From positions 186,001 to 250,000 of the forward strand of contig NZ_CP061498.1 of the NCBI RefSeq assembly GCF_014681765.1: 64,000 nt of DNA. Direction: 5' to 3'. Position numbers and translations under genes: made by a program. The notes under the pieces are model-generated. The model made no database searches, was not told the origin of the DNA, and saw only the letters and a list, made by a program, of their open reading frames with translations. This document shows, piece after piece, positions 7,869-16,509 of the stretch. This DNA is from Roseicitreum antarcticum (lineage in GTDB: Bacteria > Pseudomonadota > Alphaproteobacteria > Rhodobacterales > Rhodobacteraceae). Every line of letters begins with the position of its first letter. Positions within the stretch are counted from its first letter, which is position 1.

Positions 7869-8603
7869 ATGAAAACCGCCCGCTGGTCCCTTGCGCCCCT
7901 GGCCTTTACCGTCGCCGGCGCCCTTGCTGCGCCCGGTGCGCTTGGCGCAAGCACTTTGACAGTCTTCGCCAATGGCGAGGAATTGGCGACGCAAGGCTTT
8001 ACCGCGCCGCAAACCACCCGCGACGGCTGGACCCTGTCCTTCACGCGCATCCTGGCGACCTTCGGTCAGATCACCGCATGGCAGACGGATGCGCCCTTCA
8101 TGGCCGATGGGCCAGAGATCACCGGCGCGGCGCTACTGGTGGCGGGCCGATTCACCGTCGATCTGACCGATGCCGACAACCGCGTGGCGCTGGCCACCGC
8201 CCCCGCTGAGCCGGGCCATTACAACGCGCTGTCCTGGGCGCTGACGCCCGCGATGGACGGCCCGGCGGCAGGCTTCTCGCTGCTGCTGGAAGGTGTCGCG
8301 CGCAAAGGTGGCACTGAGGTTCCGTTCACCCTGCGCAGCGCTGACCGAGTGTTGCATGCCTGCGGCGAATACCTGGGCGACGCGCGCAAGGGGTTTGTCG
8401 ATGACGATTCCGGCGCCGATCTGGAGATCACGCTGCATCTGGACCATCTGTTCGGCCGGGGCGACCGGGGCGCCGCCGATCCCATGAACATTGCTGCGCG
8501 GGGATTTGATCCCTTCGCAGGCGGCGGGGTGCAGGAATTCACGCTGGCCGGCCTGCATCTGGGCCATGTTGGCGAAGGCCATTGCCATGTCAGCGCAGAG
8601 TAA
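7869..8603 (+). CDS. Secreted protein of unknown function heading the nickel importer operon
   Basis: A 244-residue protein with a signal peptide (MKTARWSLAPLAFTVAGAL, cleavage near residue 26). The C-terminal half contains acidic and histidine clusters (DDDSGADLEITLHLDHLFG, near residues 177-200) and ends LHLGHVGEGHCHVSAE, rich in potential metal ligands. I do not know a named function; proteins of this kind occur beside nickel/cobalt ECF importers. As first gene under the NikR operator it may capture nickel in the periplasm. I chose the ATG at 7869 because it starts directly with the signal peptide; one at 7857 adds four residues. Confidence 0.75.
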   Translation: MKTARWSLAPLAFTVAGALAAPGALGASTLTVFANGEELATQGFTAPQTTRDGWTLSFTRILATFGQITAWQTDAPFMADGPEITGAALLVAGRFTVDLTDADNRVALATAPAEPGHYNALSWALTPAMDGPAAGFSLLLEGVARKGGTEVPFTLRSADRVLHACGEYLGDARKGFVDDDSGADLEITLHLDHLFGRGDRGAADPMNIAARGFDPFAGGGVQEFTLAGLHLGHVGEGHCHVSAE

Positions 8604-9510
8604 ACCGCAGGCTCCGCGTCCGGCAGGTGGTCCGGGCGTTGGGCCAACCGTTGGCGGAACCGGAAGCCCCACCCGGGGTCGCCGCGCCAGGAAGTGTGCC
8701 GCGCGGGCGTCTTGGGCTGTGTCTTGGCGCGCAGGCCTATGCCTTGTCGCGTTTGGGACGGCCACCCCTGCGATGCCCCATGCCGCGCATATCGAGGCCG
8801 AGGTCGTTCCCACGATCCACCTTCAGGCACGCTATGACACCGGCGGGCCGATGGCGGGCGCTCAGGTCATCATCTACGCGCCCGATGCGCCGGGGGATGT
8901 GTGGGCACGGGGGCAAACGGACGATGCAGGCCGGTTCCAGTTCATCCCCGATGCCCTGCCCGGGCGCTGGTCGGTGCAGGTCCGCCAAGCTGGACATGGC
9001 GCGATGGTGTATATCGAGACGACGGCAGGTGGGTCTGAGTTGGGTGACGGGGGGCGAGGTGATGCGGTGCCGGTGAGCGTTGGGGCAGGTGACTCGATTG
9101 CGCGCGAGGTAGGGGCAGATGCTGCAAGGTCGGACGCGGTGGCTCTGATCGACGCGGGCTCTGATGAAGCCGTGGAGGCGCATTCAGGCTCTGGCAACGT
9201 GATGTGGGATCAGACGGGGGCGGGCATTTTGGGGGCAGGTCAATCCGCAGCATGGCAGCCCACTACAACCCAGGCCGCCACAACTCAGCCGATAGCAACT
9301 CAGGGCGGGTCGGGTCTTTTCGACGCGGACGGCGCAGCCTCGGTCATCATCACGGCCAACCCCTCTGGTGGCTGGCTCCAACGCGGCGTCATGATCTTGC
9401 TGGTCGCCTGGGGGGCGCTGGGAACCGTGCTGTTCCTTCGCAGCAGGGCGCTGCATGGCGCGGCCCCCGGCCGCACACTGCATGGGGGTGGGCCGGATGC
9501 ATCTGCCTGA
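8587..9510 (+). CDS. nikL: NikL-like accessory protein of the nickel ECF importer
   Basis: The 307-residue product has an N-terminal hydrophobic export signal (about residues 45-65), a carboxypeptidase-regulatory/CNA-B-like beta domain (GGPMAGAQVIIYAPDAPGDVWARGQTDDAGRF split by a turn, about 80-150), a Gly/Ala/Thr-rich low-complexity stretch, and one C-terminal membrane span (VMILLVAWGALGTVLFL). That architecture fits NikL, the periplasmic accessory subunit of NikKMLQO importers. It overlaps the preceding gene by 17 bases and nikM by 14. The low-complexity linker makes it longer than typical NikL. Confidence 0.7.
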   Translation: MSAQSKPQAPRPAGGPGVGPTVGGTGSPTRGRRARKCAARASWAVSWRAGLCLVAFGTATPAMPHAAHIEAEVVPTIHLQARYDTGGPMAGAQVIIYAPDAPGDVWARGQTDDAGRFQFIPDALPGRWSVQVRQAGHGAMVYIETTAGGSELGDGGRGDAVPVSVGAGDSIAREVGADAARSDAVALIDAGSDEAVEAHSGSGNVMWDQTGAGILGAGQSAAWQPTTTQAATTQPIATQGGSGLFDADGAASVIITANPSGGWLQRGVMILLVAWGALGTVLFLRSRALHGAAPGRTLHGGGPDASA

Positions 9511-10120
9511 TGGCATCGTTCCGGTCGGTCTCGCGCTGGCGGGCTATGCCGCCACCGGCCTTCTGACTGCCTTTGCGTTGTCGCGCATCCGGCGGCTGCC
9601 TGATCCGCGCGCAGCCGTGCCCCGCGCGGCGATGCTGACCACGGTGTTCTTTGCGGGCTCGCTGGTGGCGATCCCGGTGCCGCCCGCGTCGGTCCACCTG
9701 CTGCTGGTGGGGATGATGGGCGTGAGTCTGGGCTGGTTCGCGGTCCCTGCCATTATGGTCGGTCTGTTCTTGCAGGCGGTGCTGTTTGGCCATGGTGGGG
9801 TAACGACGCTGGGCCTGAACGGGCTGATCTTCGGCCTACCGGCCTTGCTGGCCTTTGGTATCTGGCATCTGGCTGGGCGGCGGCGGCCAGATTTGGCCGC
9901 GCTGATGGCGGGCGGCGGCGCCGTGGCGCTGGCGCTGGCGCTGTTCGCCACGCTGGTGCTGGCGGGGCTGCCCGCCACGCTGGACGCGGGGGCCGAGCGG
10001 CTGGCCCTGCGCGCGCTGGCGCTGGCACATCTGCCGCTCATACTGGTCGAGGGGGTTATCGTGCTGGCCCTCGTGCGGGTCCTGCGCCGCGTCGCCCCCG
10101 GGCTGGCCCCCCATGGCTGA
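9497..10120 (+). CDS. nikM: Nickel ECF transporter substrate-binding membrane subunit NikM
   Basis: NikM/CbiM is the membrane S component that binds the metal ion. The start at 9497 gives MHLPDGIVP, and the family requires His at position 2 because the N-terminal amine, His2 and His67 form the nickel site in the known NikM2 structure. His67 is present here (SVHLLLVGMMG). Six or so membrane spans fill the 207 residues. An ATG at 9482 would bury His2, so it is rejected. nikQ follows with an eight-base overlap. Confidence 0.92.
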   Translation: MHLPDGIVPVGLALAGYAATGLLTAFALSRIRRLPDPRAAVPRAAMLTTVFFAGSLVAIPVPPASVHLLLVGMMGVSLGWFAVPAIMVGLFLQAVLFGHGGVTTLGLNGLIFGLPALLAFGIWHLAGRRRPDLAALMAGGGAVALALALFATLVLAGLPATLDAGAERLALRALALAHLPLILVEGVIVLALVRVLRRVAPGLAPHG

Positions 10121-11066
10121 CGCGTGGGACAGCCCCGCCAAAGGCATCTCTCCCGCCGGGTGCAAGGGGCAGGGCGGGATCTTGCGCGCCTGCTTTCCCG
10201 CCGACAGACCCGCCGACCTTTGCCCGCCGGACGATGATCCGCGAGAGGTTGACCCCACAAACGCTGGTCCAATGGATGCTGATCCCCGTATCACTGGCCC
10301 CGTATCCTGTGCCGACCTGACACCGTCCTCTGTGTCATCAACTCCCGCCGCCCGGCCCCTCGTCCCCCGCGTTTCAGCGCGCGCGCGGCTGGTAGTGGTG
10401 GTCGTGCTGGCTTTCGGTATCGCATCAGTGGAGGGGCTGACGGTCATGCCGCTGATTGCGGCGATTGCGGCTGGGGGGCTCCTCGCCTCGGGGCAGCTAC
10501 GGCATATCATGGCGCGGATGCGCGGGGCCTTCGCACTGGCGCTCGCGTTCCTGATGGTTCTGCCGCTGGTCGCGGGGCACACGCCCCTCGCGCAGTTGGG
10601 TCCCCTGACACTTTACCTGGAAGGCGCGCAGGCGGGCGCGTTGATCGGCGGGCGGCTGCTGGCAATCGTGGCGCTGACCCTTGGGCTGCTGTCGACTCTG
10701 CCGGTGTTCCAGCTGGTGGCGGGGTTGCGCGGGCTGGGGCTGCCGCCGCTGATGGCCGATCTGGCCCTTCTGACCCTGCGCTACCTCGATGAGGTGTCGG
10801 CCCAGTTGGCTCGGGCAAGGCTGGCGCGGCGGCTGCGCGGTGGGGTCCGGGGCTGGCGGGCGCTGCCCGATCATGCTCTGTTGCTGGCCACGGGGCTGAT
10901 CCGTGCGCAGGCCCGGTCCGAAGCGCTCTGGGCCGCGATGCGGCTGCGGGGCTACGGTGCGGGTCTGGCGGCGCGTGCGACGCCGCTGGGTCCACGCGAT
11001 TGGGCGGCCATGCTGGGGGCGGGCGCGGTGGCGGTTGCCCTTGTCGCGCTGGATCGCAGCCTGTGA
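10113..11066 (+). CDS. nikQ: ECF transporter T component NikQ/CbiQ with N-terminal extension
   Basis: The membrane coupling subunit that links the ATPase to NikM. The CbiQ core starts near residue 88 (SARARLVVVVVLAFG), with later helices carrying ARLARRLRGG and AMRLRGYGAG, the two short Ala-Arg-Gly coupling motifs that dock on the ATPase. The first 87 residues are Pro/Asp/Ala-rich, not membrane-like, and not usual for CbiQ (about 230-260 residues). The start overlaps the end of nikM. A later start inside the extension is possible, but no better ribosome binding site was found. Confidence 0.88.
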   Translation: MADAWDSPAKGISPAGCKGQGGILRACFPADRPADLCPPDDDPREVDPTNAGPMDADPRITGPVSCADLTPSSVSSTPAARPLVPRVSARARLVVVVVLAFGIASVEGLTVMPLIAAIAAGGLLASGQLRHIMARMRGAFALALAFLMVLPLVAGHTPLAQLGPLTLYLEGAQAGALIGGRLLAIVALTLGLLSTLPVFQLVAGLRGLGLPPLMADLALLTLRYLDEVSAQLARARLARRLRGGVRGWRALPDHALLLATGLIRAQARSEALWAAMRLRGYGAGLAARATPLGPRDWAAMLGAGAVAVALVALDRSL

Positions 11067-11080
11067 GCGCGCGGTACCGC

Positions 11081-11160
11081 GATACCCTGTCGGTTGCTTG
11101 GCCGTATGCACCCGCGGTGCTGGCCAGGCCGAACCTGCGCGCGGCAGTCGGCGCCACGCG
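11081..11160 (+). repeat. Degenerate duplicate of the 5' end of nikO
   Basis: The stretch from GATACCCTGTCGGTTG onward aligns without gaps to 11257-11336 inside nikO, with roughly four bases in five identical over more than 70 bases. In the matching frame it reads RDTLSVAWPYAPAVLARPNLRAAVG, against DSLSVGWPHASAVLTGLNLHVAPG in NikO. It lies in the nikQ-nikO gap and has no start codon or Walker A, so it is a dead partial copy. Confidence 0.8.
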
Positions 11161-11238
11161 CCGACGCCACAGTACCATTGCAGCCGATCGGTCGCTACAG
11201 TCGGTCGTGCTGGCCCCTCTAAACCCGGACCCCTGTCT

Positions 11239-11985
11239 ATGAGCCTTCTGGATCTCGACTCCCTCTCGGTTGGTTGGCCCCATGCCTCCGCGGTGCTGAC
11301 TGGGCTGAACCTGCACGTGGCACCCGGCGCGCGGGTCGGCATCGTCGGGCCGAATGGCGCGGGCAAGAGCAGCCTGTTTCACACCATTGCGGGCGTCCTG
11401 CCGCCACTGGCGGGCACAGTGCGGCTGCGCGGCGAGCCCCTGCGCCCGGGCGCGTTCCTGCCTGAGGTCGCGCTGGTGTTCCAGCAGGCCGAAGACCAAC
11501 TGTTTTGCCCGACACTGGCCGAGGATGTGGCCTTTGGCGCGCGCAATCTGGGCCTGCCTGCCCCAGAGGCCGATGCGCGGGTGGCGCGCGCCATCGCCGA
11601 TTGCGGGTTGGAGGGGCTGGAGAACCGGCCCGTGCACCAGCTTTCGGGCGGCGAAAAGCGGCGCGCCTGTCTGGCCGGTGCACTGGTGATGGCGCCGGCG
11701 CTCTTGCTGCTTGATGAGCCGTCAGCCGCACTGGACCTGCGCAACCGCCGTCGACTGATCGCGCTTCTGGCGGGGATGGAGCAGGCGATGCTGATCGCCA
11801 GTCATGATCTGGAGATGTTGCTGGAACTGTGTCCCCGCATCATCGTGATCGATCGGGGCCGGATCTGCGCCGACGGCCCGGCGCGTGCGGTGCTGGGCGA
11901 CGCTGCCCTGATGGCAGCGCACGGGCAGGAAGTGCCACATTCCCTGACGCCGCATCCGCCGTCTGAGCGTCATCACGCACCCTGA
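11239..11985 (+). CDS. nikO: ECF transporter ATPase NikO/CbiO
   Basis: A 248-residue ABC ATPase with Walker A GPNGAGKSS (about residues 36-44), Q-loop VFQQAEDQLFCPTLAEDV (hallmark of CbiO/EcfA), signature LSGGEKRR, Walker B LLLLDEPS and switch HDLEM. It energises NikM/NikQ. The C-terminal tail (PHSLTPHPPSERHHAP) is His-rich. A gap of 172 bases holding a broken copy of its own 5' end separates it from nikQ. Confidence 0.93.
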   Translation: MSLLDLDSLSVGWPHASAVLTGLNLHVAPGARVGIVGPNGAGKSSLFHTIAGVLPPLAGTVRLRGEPLRPGAFLPEVALVFQQAEDQLFCPTLAEDVAFGARNLGLPAPEADARVARAIADCGLEGLENRPVHQLSGGEKRRACLAGALVMAPALLLLDEPSAALDLRNRRRLIALLAGMEQAMLIASHDLEMLLELCPRIIVIDRGRICADGPARAVLGDAALMAAHGQEVPHSLTPHPPSERHHAP

Positions 11986-12028
11986 TTGCGCCGGGGCCGC
12001 GCGGCGCTGCCCTTGGCCTCGCGGGGTC

Positions 12029-12499
12029 TCAGAAGCTGTCGCGGACGTGCAGATGTTCATGCGCGGCGGAACCCTGTCCGTGGTCGTGGGTATGGGCATG
12101 ACTTTCGACCGGGATCAGGAACAGGTTGCCATGCATCACCCCGCGCTGGCCCAGTACACCATCGGCATAAGCCTGCAACGCGCCGACCGGGCCGCGCAGA
12201 ATCGCGGTCTCCAGGCAGGTGTCGTGGTCCAGATGAACATGGCTGGTTGTCACGCTGAGGGCATGGTGGTCGTGGTGGTGGTGCATAAGGCGGCTGGCCA
12301 GATCGCGGGTGTGGTGGTCGTAGACATAGCTCAGCACACCCATGGCCTCGCCCGTATCCTCGCGCGGCGCGGTGCTGCGCAGGGCGGCGCGCATCAGGTC
12401 GCGCACAGCTTCCGAACGGTTGTCATAGCGGCCCGCGCCGACCAGCCGGTCCAATTCTGCACACAGGCCGTCGGGTAGGGTCACGGTTACACGTTGCAT
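12029..12499 (-). CDS. nikR: Nickel-responsive regulator NikR
   Basis: NikR is a ribbon-helix-helix repressor with a C-terminal nickel-binding ACT-like domain. The N-terminus MQRVTVTLPDGLCAELDRL is the DNA-binding part; the nickel ligands His76, His87, His89 and Cys95 all fall at the E. coli positions (SHVHLDHDTC). Two His-rich additions stand out: HHHHDHH at 73-79 and a tail HAHTHDH at 134-140. The start at 12499 places the RHH strand at the N-terminus; the longer open frame is not needed. It converges with the importer operon, which it should repress through the operator at 7731-7758. Confidence 0.95.
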   Translation of the reverse strand: MQRVTVTLPDGLCAELDRLVGAGRYDNRSEAVRDLMRAALRSTAPREDTGEAMGVLSYVYDHHTRDLASRLMHHHHDHHALSVTTSHVHLDHDTCLETAILRGPVGALQAYADGVLGQRGVMHGNLFLIPVESHAHTHDHGQGSAAHEHLHVRDSF

Positions 12500-13098
12500 C
12501 GGCCATCCCTTTCGCTTGATTGCCCTTTTGATACCGCTTTTCCGCAGCCGGGGGACAGGTTTTTTCGCAAATTGCCAGCGGTGCATGCCCTCGCAGGGGG
12601 CGGTGATGATGGTGCAGGCTACTTCTGGCGCGTCGGTTTTGGGCCCTAGCTTTGGGCGCATCTGCGTACCGTTTTGCCTGAGGAACGGCGGCAGGGATAG
12701 GCGCCCGTGCAGACGTCCGGCAAAACTGGCCTTCCACCTGTGTCGCTGGCTCTTGTCGCAGGCGGGCGTTCCCGCGCGATTTCATGAAGCACGGTCTGTG
12801 ACCGTGCGCCACCTCGCGGTGGCCCATCCATGGCGCTCGCCCCTTCCATCATCGTCGCGGTCGGGCGTCTGTCCTGAAAATCCCAGCATTTACAATGGAA
12901 CCAGCCTGCTCAGGTGTACGTTGTACTGTTAAGTCGCCGTAAGACGTGGCGCGATTTTTGCGCAGCGGTGGCACGCATTGACACTCTATGATGCGTTCAT
13001 ATGTCAGTCCTACTGCCCGACGCATGGGTTGAGGAAGTTCAGGTCGGCCCCTTCGGTCTGACCGGAACCACTGCAACGAATGGAGGGAAGGAACTTCA
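12500..13098. other. Intergenic region between nikR and the sugar dehydrogenase
   Basis: About 600 bases with no convincing gene; the open frames here lack start sites and family resemblance. Two hairpins stand next to each other, with arms 12789-12796/12800-12807 and 12808-12813/12818-12823, neither followed by a T run. A TTGACA at 12978-12983 may belong to the dehydrogenase promoter. A strong AGGGAAGGA ribosome binding site precedes 13099. Confidence 0.5.
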
Positions 13099-14382
13099 AT
13101 GACGAATATCTCTTTCAAACTGCCCGCTGGACTGGCCCTCGCAACGGCTGTCGCAGGTGTCGCGCCCATCATGGCGGCGGCAGACAATCACGCGCCGGAG
13201 CTGAGTTCGACCACCGTCCTGACCGGGCTGCAAGACCCTTGGGATATGGCCTTTCTGCCCGACGGCACGATGTTTTTCACTGAGAAATGCGAAGGCCTGT
13301 CGGTCATGATGCCCGGGGGCGACGTGAACCCGCTGGTCGGCGTGGGCGGTGCCGAGGGCTACCCCGCCAACCAAGAAGATCTTTTCTGTGAAGGGCAGGC
13401 CGGGATGAATGGCGTGGCCATCGACCCCAATTTTGCCCAGAACCGTCAGATCTATGTCTACTCGGCCTCGGACATGACCGCGCCGGGCACGAACCGGGTG
13501 ATGAAGCTCACGGTGAATGAAGGTTTCACCGAAGCCAGTGGCCGCACCGATATTGTCACGGATATTCCCTACAAACCCGAAGCGACCGACCAGCCCTTTG
13601 GCGGCCCCGGCGCGCATAACGGTGGGCGGCTGCGCTTTGGGCCAGAAGGTGAATACCTCTATGTGACCACCGGCGATAACCACAATGCCGAGGTTCCGCA
13701 AAGCCCTACGATGCTGGGTGGCAAGGTGCTGCGCATTGCCACTGATGGCGAAGCGGCTGAAGGCAACAACCCGCCCGAAGGTTTTGACCCGCGCATCTTC
13801 ACCTACGGTCATCGCAACGTGCAGGGCCTCACTTTCCACCCCGAAACCGGCCAGCCGATCACGGCGGAACACGGGCCTTGGCACTCGGATGAGATTACGG
13901 CGCTGGAAGCGGGCGCCAATGCTGGCTGGGATCCCCGGCCCAACACGGCCGGGCGCAGTGATTGCCCCGATGGCTATTGCGGGTATGAGCCGCAGCAGAT
14001 GGAGGGCATGGACCCCGAAGAGCGGCGCCAATACATGCCGATGACGGATCTGGAAACCTATCCCGATGCGATGCCCCCTGCTTGGGACAACAACGCCCTG
14101 TCGCAAGGCATGACCTCGGTGGAGTTCCTGACCGGCGATCAATGGGGCGCTTGGGAAGGCCATCTGGTCGCAGGCTTTATGGGCATCGGCTTTGGCGGCA
14201 CGCCCGTTGGTCAGCGGATCGACGTGATCGACATTGCTGACGATGGCCTGTCGGTGAATGACGTGACCGAGATGTCGCTGCCGATGGAAGCAGGCCGCTT
14301 CCGGTCGCTGGTTCAGGCCCCCGATGGCAGCCTGTATGCCGCGATCGACGAGGGCACGATCTACCGCATCACGCCCGAGTGA
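13099..14382 (+). CDS. Periplasmic PQQ-dependent aldose (sugar) dehydrogenase
   Basis: A 427-residue exported protein (signal about 1-27) of the soluble glucose dehydrogenase/Hhip family, a six-bladed propeller that oxidises aldoses with PQQ. Family motifs are QDPWDMAFLPDGTMFFTE, AHNGGRLRFGPEGEYLYVTTGDN with the active-site His, YGHRNVQGLTFHP and EHGPWHSDE. PQQ synthesis genes are not in the window. The following gene is a secreted cytochrome c, a likely electron acceptor. The start has a strong ribosome binding site. Substrate is not predictable. Confidence 0.88.
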   Translation: MTNISFKLPAGLALATAVAGVAPIMAAADNHAPELSSTTVLTGLQDPWDMAFLPDGTMFFTEKCEGLSVMMPGGDVNPLVGVGGAEGYPANQEDLFCEGQAGMNGVAIDPNFAQNRQIYVYSASDMTAPGTNRVMKLTVNEGFTEASGRTDIVTDIPYKPEATDQPFGGPGAHNGGRLRFGPEGEYLYVTTGDNHNAEVPQSPTMLGGKVLRIATDGEAAEGNNPPEGFDPRIFTYGHRNVQGLTFHPETGQPITAEHGPWHSDEITALEAGANAGWDPRPNTAGRSDCPDGYCGYEPQQMEGMDPEERRQYMPMTDLETYPDAMPPAWDNNALSQGMTSVEFLTGDQWGAWEGHLVAGFMGIGFGGTPVGQRIDVIDIADDGLSVNDVTEMSLPMEAGRFRSLVQAPDGSLYAAIDEGTIYRITPE

Positions 14383-14767
14383 TCTGGCGCCAGCCGCGTT
14401 GCCTGCTGGCAGCGCGGCTGTAGCTTTCGCCGCGATGCTCTCGTCTGACCGGGGGCCATGCCTGCCCGGTCAGGCGCATGTTTTGGGGCCACCCCAGATG
14501 CCCCGCAACCACGAATGGGTGCGCTTGCCGCTCCGGATGCCGGGGCGGGGCATTTGTGCGACGTTGCGTCAGCGGTCAAAGGCCAACCTTTGGCCGCGTC
14601 ACCCGTCCGGCGGGCCCGGCAAGGGCCACCTTTCATTAGGTCAGCCGGCGTGGCAGCCGGAACAAACCACACCACCCGGGCGGCGGCACGCAGGTGGCAA
14701 CGATGGACACAAGGCCACTTGGCTGACCAGCGTGGCTGCCGACCAAAACCGACAAAGGAAGTTTAAA
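14383..14767 (+). other. Intergenic region with a terminator-like hairpin
   Basis: About 385 bases without a gene. Soon after the dehydrogenase stop, 14393-14422 forms a long hairpin (AGCCGCG...CGCGGCT with a TTGCC/GGCAG extension) followed by only TAGCTTT, so it may be a weak terminator. The last bases carry AAAGGA upstream of the cytochrome start at 14768. No other feature seen. Confidence 0.45.
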
Positions 14768-15511
14768 ATGAAATTGATTACCGGCACCCTCATGGCGCTT
14801 GCGCTGGCAACCCCTGCCGTGGCGCAGGATACGTTGGCCGTCGGCGTGGCGCAGAGCGATACGCTTGGCCCCTACCTCACCGGGTCAGACGGCCGCCCGG
14901 TCTACCGCCTTGCCCCCGATACGCAGGCTGACGACACTGCGGCGCGGGCCACCTGCACCAGTGAAGACTGCCTTCAGGTCTGGCCCCAGGTGGCCACCGG
15001 GGCGTCTGACACCCCGGTAACGGCGGGCGACGGGGTCGATGCTGACCTGCTGACCACCCGTGACGGCGATGCGCCGCAGACGGTGACCTACAATGGCTGG
15101 CCGCTGCACTATTTCGTGGGTGATGCCGGGACGGACGCGCCGCAAGGCCAGAAAATCACCTCGTTCGGGGGCGACTGGCAGTTGGTGGCACCCGATGTTG
15201 ATGCAGCGCCGCAGGACACGGCTGCGCCCGAGGGCGCCACCGCATCGCAGGGCGCTTCCGGCGATGCCAGTGCTGGCGGCCAGATGTTCGCCCGCAACTG
15301 TGCCCAGTGTCACGGGCGTGACGGGGCGGGCACTTCCAGCTTTCCGTCGCTAATCGGCAAGGATGCCGCCTTCGTCACCGACCGTCTGGAAACCTACCGC
15401 GCGGGAGAGCGTGTGGGTCCGAACTCAGGCCTGATGTATGGCGTCGCGCGGCGTCTTTCGGATACCGATATCGCCAATTTGGCGGCGTACATCTCGACCG
15501 AACTGAACTGA
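14768..15511 (+). CDS. Secreted two-domain protein: PF03640-type repeat domain plus cytochrome c
   Basis: The 247-residue product has a signal peptide (cleavage after AVAQ, residue 20), a domain of the secreted-repeat family (PF03640; GRPVYRLAPDTQADD, CLQVWPQVA, TYNGWPLHYFVGD; about 25-140), an Ala/Pro/Ser linker, then a cytochrome c domain with haem site CAQCH at 178-182 and Met223 as likely sixth ligand. Position behind the PQQ sugar dehydrogenase suggests it takes electrons from it. A strong terminator follows. Confidence 0.85.
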   Translation: MKLITGTLMALALATPAVAQDTLAVGVAQSDTLGPYLTGSDGRPVYRLAPDTQADDTAARATCTSEDCLQVWPQVATGASDTPVTAGDGVDADLLTTRDGDAPQTVTYNGWPLHYFVGDAGTDAPQGQKITSFGGDWQLVAPDVDAAPQDTAAPEGATASQGASGDASAGGQMFARNCAQCHGRDGAGTSSFPSLIGKDAAFVTDRLETYRAGERVGPNSGLMYGVARRLSDTDIANLAAYISTELN

Positions 15512-15535
15512 GGCCGGGTGACTGGCCCCAAGATC

Positions 15536-15564
15536 ACGCCGCCGGTGCTCCCGGCGGCGTTTTC
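15536..15564 (+). terminator. Rho-independent terminator after the cytochrome gene
   Basis: Perfect ten-base-pair stem, arms 15536-15545 and 15551-15560, five-base loop, ending in TTTTC. Confidence 0.85.
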
Positions 15565-15619
15565 GTCATGACGGGGGGCAGGATGGGCGGCGGTATGCCG
15601 CCCGGCAGCGCGTCGCAGG

Positions 15620-16465
15620 TTACTGCAGCGCTGCTGCGACGGCTGCCTTCAGCCCGGTTGTCGGGCGACCGAGCAGGCGCGACAGGGTTTTGCTGTCATC
15701 TTCCAACCAGCCTTCATGCGCCTTCAGATCCACATCGACCAACACTTGCGCAAAGCCTGCGGGCAGGCCGAAGCCTTCCAGAATACCCTGATACACATCA
15801 CCGGGCAGGTTGTTGTAGGGCAGGTCGCGGCCCGTTTGGCGCGAAACTTCGGCGGCGAGCTCGGCCAAGGTGAATCCCTCATTCCCGCCTAACTCATAGG
15901 TCTGACCCGTGTGGGTGGCGTCGGCAGTGGCGATGGCCAGCGCCTCGGCATAGTCGCGCCGCGTGGCGGGGCTGAAGCGCGCGTCGCCCGCCGCCCCGAT
16001 CAGCGCACCGGCCTCTAGCGCACCGTCCAGCGTGGCGGTCCAGTTTTCGGTGTACCAGCCATTGCGCATGATGGTGGCATTCAGCCCGGATGCGGCGATC
16101 AGCGCTTCTGTGTCGCGGTGATCGTGTGCGATCAGCATGGGCGAGCGGTCAGCCTTCAGGATCGAGGTATAGAGGATGCGCGTCACCCCCGCAGCTTTCG
16201 CGGCCTCGATCACATTGCGGTGCTGGCCCACACGGTCGTTGAAATCACTTGATGAAATCAGCGCCAGCGTCCGCACGCCGGCCAGCGCGGCGGTCATCGT
16301 ATCGGGGCGGGTATAATCGAACGCCCGGGCGCTCACGCTCAGGTCGGCGATCTTCGCCGGATCGCGGGCGAGGGCGACGATGCCCGCCGGGTCGGTCAGG
16401 GTTTTGAGATGGTTGATGGCAAGGCGGCCCAACTTGCCGCTGGCGCCGGTGATGGCGATGGTCAT
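15620..16465 (-). CDS. qorB: NAD(P)-binding NmrA-like quinone oxidoreductase (QorB/YtfG type)
   Basis: The 281-residue protein begins MTIAITGASGKLGRL, an extended Rossmann GxxGxxG site, and keeps the QorB layout with SSDFNDRVGQHRNVIEAAKAAGV and RNGWYTEN. QorB reduces quinones with NADPH in E. coli. It lies back to back with an HxlR regulator, the same pairing as E. coli ytfG/ytfH, with a clear palindrome between them. The physiological substrate is not shown by the sequence. Confidence 0.88.
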   Translation of the reverse strand: MTIAITGASGKLGRLAINHLKTLTDPAGIVALARDPAKIADLSVSARAFDYTRPDTMTAALAGVRTLALISSSDFNDRVGQHRNVIEAAKAAGVTRILYTSILKADRSPMLIAHDHRDTEALIAASGLNATIMRNGWYTENWTATLDGALEAGALIGAAGDARFSPATRRDYAEALAIATADATHTGQTYELGGNEGFTLAELAAEVSRQTGRDLPYNNLPGDVYQGILEGFGLPAGFAQVLVDVDLKAHEGWLEDDSKTLSRLLGRPTTGLKAAVAAALQ

Positions 16466-16509
16466 GGCATGCTCCTGTCGTTTTGTTGACAGGAGGGCAG
16501 ATAACAGCT

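Noticed and set aside
12789-12823. Two adjacent hairpins as a terminator or small RNA
   Set aside because: No T run, no promoter and no conserved RNA motif recognised; noted only in the intergenic description.
12516-12932. 138-codon plus-strand frame between nikR and the dehydrogenase
   Set aside because: No ribosome binding site, no resemblance to a family and unusual composition; considered non-coding.
13096-14163. 355-codon minus-strand open frame
   Set aside because: Antisense to the PQQ sugar dehydrogenase with its signal peptide and propeller motifs.
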